This document shows positions 59,447-64,000 of a stretch of 64,000 bases of DNA, one piece after another; the first letter of the stretch is position 1, and each line of letters opens with the position of its first letter. The DNA is from Pseudoroseicyclus tamaricis (GTDB lineage Bacteria; Pseudomonadota; Alphaproteobacteria; Rhodobacterales; Rhodobacteraceae). A program made the translations under genes and the position numbers. The stretch spans positions 186,001-250,000 of the forward strand of contig NZ_JAAFYS010000004.1 in the NCBI RefSeq assembly GCF_012070395.1, in the 5' to 3' direction. The notes under the pieces are model-generated. The model worked only from the letters and a program-made list of their open reading frames with translations, ran no database searches and had not been told where the DNA came from.

Positions 59447-60340
59447 ATGCTCGCCCCCGACTGGCACCGCCTTCCCTCCCTCTCCTCGCTCCGCGCCTTC
59501 GAGGCGACGGTGCGGCTGGGCAGCTTCACCGCGGCCGCGCAGGCGCTGAACGTCACGCAGCCAGCAGTGGCGCAGCAGGTGCGGGGGCTGGAGGCGGAGC
59601 TGGGCGTGGCGCTCGTTCACCGGGCCGGGCGCGGGCTGGCGGTGACGGAAGCCGGGGCGGCGCTGGCCCGCGATCTGGCGGAGGGCTTCTCCGCCATCGC
59701 GCGGGGAGTGGACGCGCTGCAGCGGAGCGAGGCGCGGCGGGGCCTGCGCATCTCGGCGGCGCCCGCCTTCTCGCAGACCGTGCTGATGCCGCTGCTCGGC
59801 GCCTTCTGGCAGGCGCATCCCGACATCCCCGTCTCGCTGGAGCCGGGGACCGCCATCGTCGACATGGCGCGCACGGGGATCGACTTGACCATCCGCTCCG
59901 GCTCCGGCGAGTGGCCGGACGTGCTGCCCCACCACCTCGCGCACAGCCGCTTCATCGTGGCGGCCACGCCGGAGCTTCTGGCGCAGGAGGATGACCTCGC
60001 AAACCTGCCGTGGCTGCTGACCGATCGCGACCCCTTCGAGCTCGCCTGGCTACGCGACGCGGGCTACGACCTTGATACGCTCGACACCCGACACATCGAC
60101 AACCCCATGCTCGCCGTCTCCGCCGCGCGGGCCAGCTACGGGCTGATCTTCGCCACGGAGATCGTGCTGGTGGAGGATCTGGCGGCCGGCAGGATGCGCG
60201 AGGTGCCCTTTCCGGGCCTGCCCCAGACGGATTACTGGGCCTGCCTGCCGCACGGGCCGGCGCGCCCGGCGGCGATGGCCTTCGTCAGATGGCTGCGCGC
60301 CCACTTCGCGCCGCTGGCGCAAGGGCGCGTCGCCGGCTAG
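59447..60340 (+). CDS. LysR-family regulator (GcvA-like), copy 2
   Basis: A 297-residue transcription factor paralogous to the LysR at 57845. The HTH is LSSLRAFEATVRLGSFTAAAQALNVTQPAVAQQVRGLE; the effector domain has LMPLLGAFWQAHPDIPVSLEPG and IDLTIRSGSGEWPDV. The start ATG 59447 is in a short AT-richer leader (59405-59445) that also serves the divergent small gene. The stop lies 8 bp from the convergent regA stop. The ligand is unknown. Confidence 0.9.
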   Translation: MLAPDWHRLPSLSSLRAFEATVRLGSFTAAAQALNVTQPAVAQQVRGLEAELGVALVHRAGRGLAVTEAGAALARDLAEGFSAIARGVDALQRSEARRGLRISAAPAFSQTVLMPLLGAFWQAHPDIPVSLEPGTAIVDMARTGIDLTIRSGSGEWPDVLPHHLAHSRFIVAATPELLAQEDDLANLPWLLTDRDPFELAWLRDAGYDLDTLDTRHIDNPMLAVSAARASYGLIFATEIVLVEDLAAGRMREVPFPGLPQTDYWACLPHGPARPAAMAFVRWLRAHFAPLAQGRVAG

Positions 60341-60348
60341 CCGCGCCC

Positions 60349-60900
60349 TCAGCGCGGGCTGCGCTTGGCGAGGATGCGCTGCAGCGTCCGCCGGTGCATC
60401 CCCAGCCTGCGCGCCGTCTCGGAGACGTTGCGGTCGCAGAGCTCGTAGACGCGCTGGATATGCTCCCAGCGCACCCGGTCGGCGCTCATCGGGTTCTCCG
60501 GCGGGCCGGGCAGCTCGTCGGTCGTCGACAAGAGGGCACGGGTGACATCGTCGGCATCGGCGGGCTTGGAGAGGTAGTCCGTCGCGCCGATCTTCACCGC
60601 CGCGACGGCGGTGGCGATGGCGCCGTAACCGGTGAGGACGACGATGCGGCTGTCGGGGCGGGTCTCGCGCAGCGTCTCCACGACTTCCAACCCGTTGCCA
60701 TCCTCCAGCCGCAAGTCGACCACGGCATAGGCGGGCGGGCGCTCGGCGGCGACGGCCTTGCCGGCGGCCACGCTCTCCGCCAGTTCCACCGTGAAGCCCC
60801 GCTTTTCCATCGCGCGGCCGAGGCGCTTCAGAAAGGGCTCATCGTCGTCGACGATCAGCAGCGTCGGGTCTTCGCCGAGCGAAAATTCAATGTCTGCCAT
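60349..60900 (-). CDS. regA: Redox response regulator RegA/PrrA/ActR
   Basis: A 183-residue response regulator that controls photosynthesis, respiration, carbon and nitrogen fixation genes in response to redox state. The receiver domain has the acidic pair in LLIVDDDEP, phospho-acceptor Asp62 in VVDLRLEDG, and Lys in YLSKPAD. A Pro-containing linker leads to the C-terminal Fis-type HTH NVSETARRLGMHRRTLQRIL. The start ATG 60900 has AAGGA upstream. senC lies immediately upstream on the same strand, and regB is divergent from senC. Confidence 0.95.
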   Translation of the reverse strand: MADIEFSLGEDPTLLIVDDDEPFLKRLGRAMEKRGFTVELAESVAAGKAVAAERPPAYAVVDLRLEDGNGLEVVETLRETRPDSRIVVLTGYGAIATAVAAVKIGATDYLSKPADADDVTRALLSTTDELPGPPENPMSADRVRWEHIQRVYELCDRNVSETARRLGMHRRTLQRILAKRSPR

Positions 60901-60947
60901 AGGGAATGTCCTTCCGCCGAACGCTTTAGCCCCCCCATTCGGCAGGG

Positions 60948-61580
60948 TCAATTTGCCGCGTCGGCGAAGCAGGCCAGCCGCTCCGCCAGCGACTCCGGCG
61001 TCTCCTCGCGCCGCACGACATCTCCGAAGGTGCCGCCGGGCAGCACGATGTAGGAGAAGGCGGAGTGGCTCATCAGGTAATTGTCCCCCTCCCCCTCGCC
61101 GCGGGAGTAGAAGACGCGCCACGCCTCCGCCGCGCCACGCACCTGCGTCTCGCTGCCGGTGAGCCCGAGCATCCGGTCGTGGAAGTTCTCGGTGTAGCGC
61201 GCCAGCACCTCGGGCGTGTCGCGCGCCGGGTCGACGGTGATCAAGAGCGGCTGCACCTGGACGCCCGTCTCCTCCTCCACCTGCGAGACCGCCAGCGCGT
61301 TGCGCTGCGCGTCGATGGGGCAGACATCGGGGCAGTAGGTGTAGCCGAAGTAGACGAGCGACAGCTCGTCATCGAAGAGCTGCGCGTCCGTCACCTCCTC
61401 CCCCGTCTCGCTGACGAGGGTGAAGGGCCCGCCGAGATCGCCGCCCGCGACGGACCCGGCGCGGCAGGTGGAAAAGCGATCCTCCGGCGCGAAGAGCCCG
61501 GTGGTGGCGAGGAAGGAGCCGGCGAGCCCCGCGAGGACGATGACCGCCCCGGCGAGTGCGATGGTGGAAGTGCGGGTCAT
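60948..61580 (-). CDS. senC: SCO1/SenC copper chaperone
   Basis: A 210-residue membrane-anchored thioredoxin-fold protein that delivers copper to cytochrome oxidase. One N-terminal helix (about 7-30) anchors it in the inner membrane; the periplasmic domain has the copper-binding CxxxC as Cys83 and Cys87 in TYCPDVCP and the third ligand His172 in LMSHSAF. The start ATG 61580 has GAGGGAGGG upstream. It sits between regA (47 bp downstream) and divergent regB, the classic Rhodobacter arrangement. Confidence 0.95.
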   Translation of the reverse strand: MTRTSTIALAGAVIVLAGLAGSFLATTGLFAPEDRFSTCRAGSVAGGDLGGPFTLVSETGEEVTDAQLFDDELSLVYFGYTYCPDVCPIDAQRNALAVSQVEEETGVQVQPLLITVDPARDTPEVLARYTENFHDRMLGLTGSETQVRGAAEAWRVFYSRGEGEGDNYLMSHSAFSYIVLPGGTFGDVVRREETPESLAERLACFADAAN

Positions 61581-61705
61581 GAAGAAGCCCTCCCTCGGCA
61601 CGGGGCCGGCCGGCGGCGCCCCGCCGCTGGCCCCTCCCGCGCGGATTGATCCGTCGGCCCGCGCCACATAACAATGCCGGCGCCCGGTTGAAAAGGCGCG
61701 CGCCC

Positions 61706-63103
61706 ATGTCCTCCATCGTCGATCCCTTCCGCCTCTCGGCGCCCGACCTCTTCGCGTCGGAGCGGGAGCGCCCCGTCCGCCTCAAGACGATGCTGCTGCT
61801 GCGCTGGTTCGCGGCGGCGGGTCAGGTCGCGGCGGCGCTGGCGGCCTGGTACATCTGGGATCTGCGCTTCAACGTGACGCTCGTCGGCGTCGCCATCGGC
61901 GCCTCCGTGCTGCTCAACCTCGTCTGCATGGCGCTCTTCGATGCCACCCGCATGCTGTCGGAGCGGGAGGCGGCGGGGATGATCACCTTCGACATGCTGC
62001 AGCTCGGCATCGTGCTCTTTCTCACCGGGGGGCTGCACAACCCCTTCGCGCTGCTGCTGCTGCCGCCGGTAACGATCTCCGCCACCGTCATGCGGCTGAA
62101 GATCACGCTGCCGCTCGGCGGGCTGACGCTGGCGGTGATCACGGCGCTGCTGCTGTGGTACCAGCCGATCCTCTCGGAGGAGGGGCGGCCGATGATGCTG
62201 CCGCAGACCTGGATCGTCGGCTTCTGGATGGCGCTCATGATCGGCACCATCTTTCTGACGCTCTACGCCTACCGGGTGACGGCGGAGATGGCGGAGCTCT
62301 CCGAGGCGCTCTCGGCCACGCAGCTCGCCCTCGCGCGGGAGCAGAAGCTGACGGACCTCGGAGGCGTCGTCGCGGCGACGGCGCATGAGCTGGGCACGCC
62401 GCTCGCCACCATCAAGCTGACAGCGGCGGAGCTGGCGAGCGAGCTGCGCGATACGCCGTCCCTGCCGCCCGAGCTGGTGGAGGATGCGCGGCTCATCGCG
62501 CAGAGCGCCGACCGCTGCCGCGACATCCTGCGCGGCATGGGCCGGGCCGGCAACGAGGACATGCAGGTGCGCGCCGCCCCCGTCATGGCCGTGCTGAGGG
62601 AGGCGGCCGAGCCGCACCTGGCGCGCGGCAAGCAGGTGAAGTTCATCGCCCCCCCGGGCCGCGACCGCCGGCAGCCGCAGATCTGGCGGCGGCCGGAGGT
62701 CATCCACGGGCTGCGCAACCTCATCCAGAACGCCGTTGATTTCGCCGAGCGCGAGGTACGGGTGGAGGCGGACTGGACCGAGACGGACATCTGGCTGCGT
62801 ATCTCCGACGACGGCCGCGGCTTCCCGCCCGCGGTGCTGGCGCGGATCGGCGAGCCCATGCAGCGCCGTCGCCGCCCGCCCGGAGAGGTGCAGCGGCGGC
62901 CGGGCTACGAGGGGATGGGCCTCGGCCTCTTCATCGCCAAGACGCTGCTGGAGCGCAGCGGCGGCCGGCTCGGCTTCGCCAACGGCGCGCTGGCCGGCGG
63001 GCCGCAGATGCACGGCGCCGCCGTCACCGTCCGCTGGTCGCGGCTGGTGCTGGAGGCGCCGTCGACCGGGCCGCTCGGGCCGAATCTCCCCCTCGTGGGG
63101 TAG
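61706..63103 (+). CDS. regB: Redox sensor histidine kinase RegB/PrrB
   Basis: A 465-residue sensor kinase. Six membrane helices (about 45-195) include the quinone-sensing GGLHNPFA box near 110. The H-box is AATAHELGTPLATIKL with phospho-acceptor His227. Cys271 in ADRCRDIL lies about where the redox-active Cys of RegB is placed, judged from memory. The ATPase part has N-box RNLIQNAVDFA, SDDGRGFP and GLGLFIAKTLLERSGG. The start ATG 61706 is divergent from senC with a 125-bp gap. It phosphorylates RegA. Confidence 0.95.
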   Translation: MSSIVDPFRLSAPDLFASERERPVRLKTMLLLRWFAAAGQVAAALAAWYIWDLRFNVTLVGVAIGASVLLNLVCMALFDATRMLSEREAAGMITFDMLQLGIVLFLTGGLHNPFALLLLPPVTISATVMRLKITLPLGGLTLAVITALLLWYQPILSEEGRPMMLPQTWIVGFWMALMIGTIFLTLYAYRVTAEMAELSEALSATQLALAREQKLTDLGGVVAATAHELGTPLATIKLTAAELASELRDTPSLPPELVEDARLIAQSADRCRDILRGMGRAGNEDMQVRAAPVMAVLREAAEPHLARGKQVKFIAPPGRDRRQPQIWRRPEVIHGLRNLIQNAVDFAEREVRVEADWTETDIWLRISDDGRGFPPAVLARIGEPMQRRRRPPGEVQRRPGYEGMGLGLFIAKTLLERSGGRLGFANGALAGGPQMHGAAVTVRWSRLVLEAPSTGPLGPNLPLVG

Positions 63104-63211
63104 GGCGGGCGGGCGATTCTCCCCCTGGAGGATGCGCCCTCGCGGAAAAGATCAGCCAATCGGAGGCTATTTTATCCAATTTTGAGACAACGCGACCGCC
63201 GGGGCGGCCAA

Positions 63212-63226
63212 TTAACTCTCTGTTAA
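63212..63226 (+). promoter_or_regulatory. CtrA-type binding site TTAA-N7-TTAA
   Basis: TTAA, CTCTCTG and TTAA (followed by C) match the full consensus of the alphaproteobacterial cell-cycle regulator CtrA. It lies 62 bp before the GTG start of the PAS-domain sensor gene. The rest of the 185-bp gap is without other signals I can support. Confidence 0.6.
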
Positions 63227-63288
63227 CTCCGGTGACCTGATCCTTACCGTCAGGTTCCTCCACGACCTCACCTAACCCGGTGGTACCA

Positions 63289-64000
63289 GTGACTGAGACG
63301 TTGATGCCGCTCGTGGCAGCCGCCTTGTTGGGCGGAGCCATGGCGTTCCTGTTGCCGAGGCTCTTCAACCGCCCGGCCGGACTCCGCGGGCCGGCGCGAG
63401 GGCGGGTCAGCGCGGAGCGGGCCGTCCTCCTCTTCGAGAGCGAGACGCTGATCGACGCCTCCACCGGCGCTGCCGAGTACCTGCCGCCCGCGCCCCTGCC
63501 GGGCATGGCGGAGGCGGCGAGCGATCTGCAGCGGCTCGTCGGCGCACTGGACGAGAGCTTCCCCGGCATCGGCGAGATGATCGACGACGTCGCCCCCGGG
63601 GAGCGGCGGCGACTGGAGGGCGCTTTCGGCGAGAGCCGGGCGGAGCTGTCGCGCTGGTGCAACCGCCTGCGCATCGCCATCATCCATGACCGGGGCGAGA
63701 CGATGCCGCCGCCCCCCGCCATGGCCGCGGCAATGGAGGAGCTGGAGGTGCTGCGCAGCATCGGCGACGCCGCTCCGCTGCCGATCTGGAAGGTCGATTC
63801 CGCCGGCCGCATCTGCTGGGCCAACAGCGCCTACCTCTCCCTCTGCGAGACAATGCGCCCCGTCGAGGAGGAGGGCGGGCGAGACTGGCCGCCGCCGCTC
63901 CTCTTCGAGTCGCTGGGCGCCCCGCCGCAGGAGGATGACCCGGTGACACATCGCCGGGAGCTGATGCTCCCCGGCACCGCCCGGCCGCAATGCTTTGACA
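63289..64000 (+). CDS. PAS-domain sensor protein, N-terminal part (cut by window edge)
   Basis: An open frame from GTG 63289 runs past the window end; 237 residues are visible. A hydrophobic N-terminal helix (LMPLVAAALLGGAMAFLLPRLF) is followed by a charged region and a PAS-like start PLPIWKVDSAGRICWANSAYLSL at about 165-190. The layout resembles DivL-type and other PAS sensor kinases of Rhodobacterales, but the kinase part is not in view. The CtrA-type site upstream supports a link to cell-cycle or motility control. Confidence 0.75.
   Translation, partial: MTETLMPLVAAALLGGAMAFLLPRLFNRPAGLRGPARGRVSAERAVLLFESETLIDASTGAAEYLPPAPLPGMAEAASDLQRLVGALDESFPGIGEMIDDVAPGERRRLEGAFGESRAELSRWCNRLRIAIIHDRGETMPPPPAMAAAMEELEVLRSIGDAAPLPIWKVDSAGRICWANSAYLSLCETMRPVEEEGGRDWPPPLLFESLGAPPQEDDPVTHRRELMLPGTARPQCFD

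Overview
The window is high-GC DNA from the chromosome of an alphaproteobacterium, most likely a Rhodobacterales (Paracoccaceae/Roseobacter-type) species. The indicators are a RegB/SenC/RegA redox two-component locus, a hemD-mic60-hemY heme/inner-membrane cluster, a DUF2793 protein of the kind found with gene-transfer-agent and phage tail genes, rpsT-dnaA-dnaN in series, and class II FBPase (glpX) after homoserine dehydrogenase. No insertion sequence, integrase, CRISPR array or rRNA was seen.

Layout. 1-0.9 kb: two tandem L,D-transpeptidases, the first cut by the window edge. 1-2.8 kb: a 1-Cys peroxiredoxin and a ring-cleaving dioxygenase. 2.8-6.4 kb: dnaN, dnaA and rpsT on the minus strand. 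6.5-9.4 kb: small lipoprotein, hom, glpX. 9.5-17.5 kb: an initiating sugar-phosphate transferase, tRNA-Leu(UAA), TPR protein, rhomboid protease, SuhB-like phosphatase, a membrane GGDEF-EAL protein, tRNA-Met(CAU), and an FAD-linked hydroxyacid dehydrogenase. 17.5-36 kb: a capsule or exopolysaccharide island with two DegT-type aminotransferases, a phosphohexomutase, an acyltransferase-like protein, a methyltransferase, a sulfotransferase with coiled coil, three glycosyltransferases, and Wza/KpsD-, KpsE- and KpsT-like export proteins; no KpsM permease is present. 36-44 kb: two large RTX proteins (one frameshifted, one a serralysin-type metalloprotease), an unknown membrane protein and tRNA-Thr(CGU). 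44-50.7 kb: hemY-mic60-hemD facing tsaD-gpsA-EVE. 50.7-57.5 kb: two tiny single-helix proteins, DUF1761, ahcY, a GT8 enzyme, a phosphatase/glycosyltransferase pair that resembles glucosylglycerate (compatible solute) synthesis, an HD-domain protein and YkvA. 57.5-60.4 kb: two GcvA-like LysR regulators, each divergent from a very small basic protein. 60.3-64 kb: regA, senC, regB and the start of a PAS-containing sensor protein preceded by a perfect CtrA-type site.

The polysaccharide island shows decay and rearrangement. A NeuD-like gene is cut after about 38 codons and joined out of frame to the tail of a leishmanolysin-like protease. An acyltransferase appears fused in frame to the end of a GT61-like glycosyltransferase. 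A large RTX gene carries a one-base lesion in a GGC tract. Intergenic gaps hold three copies of a palindromic repeat with a fixed G-rich loop, other REP-like hairpins, and two places with side-by-side palindromes. The most structured noncoding stretch is 56306-56423: two perfect 22-bp palindromes followed by an 11-bp tandem repeat, just before the HD-domain gene. I saw no complete, obviously new multi-gene system. The best candidates for something undescribed are that stretch, the pair of tiny GWW membrane proteins and the repeat families. All assignments come from reading the sequence and from memory of protein families; no search was run.
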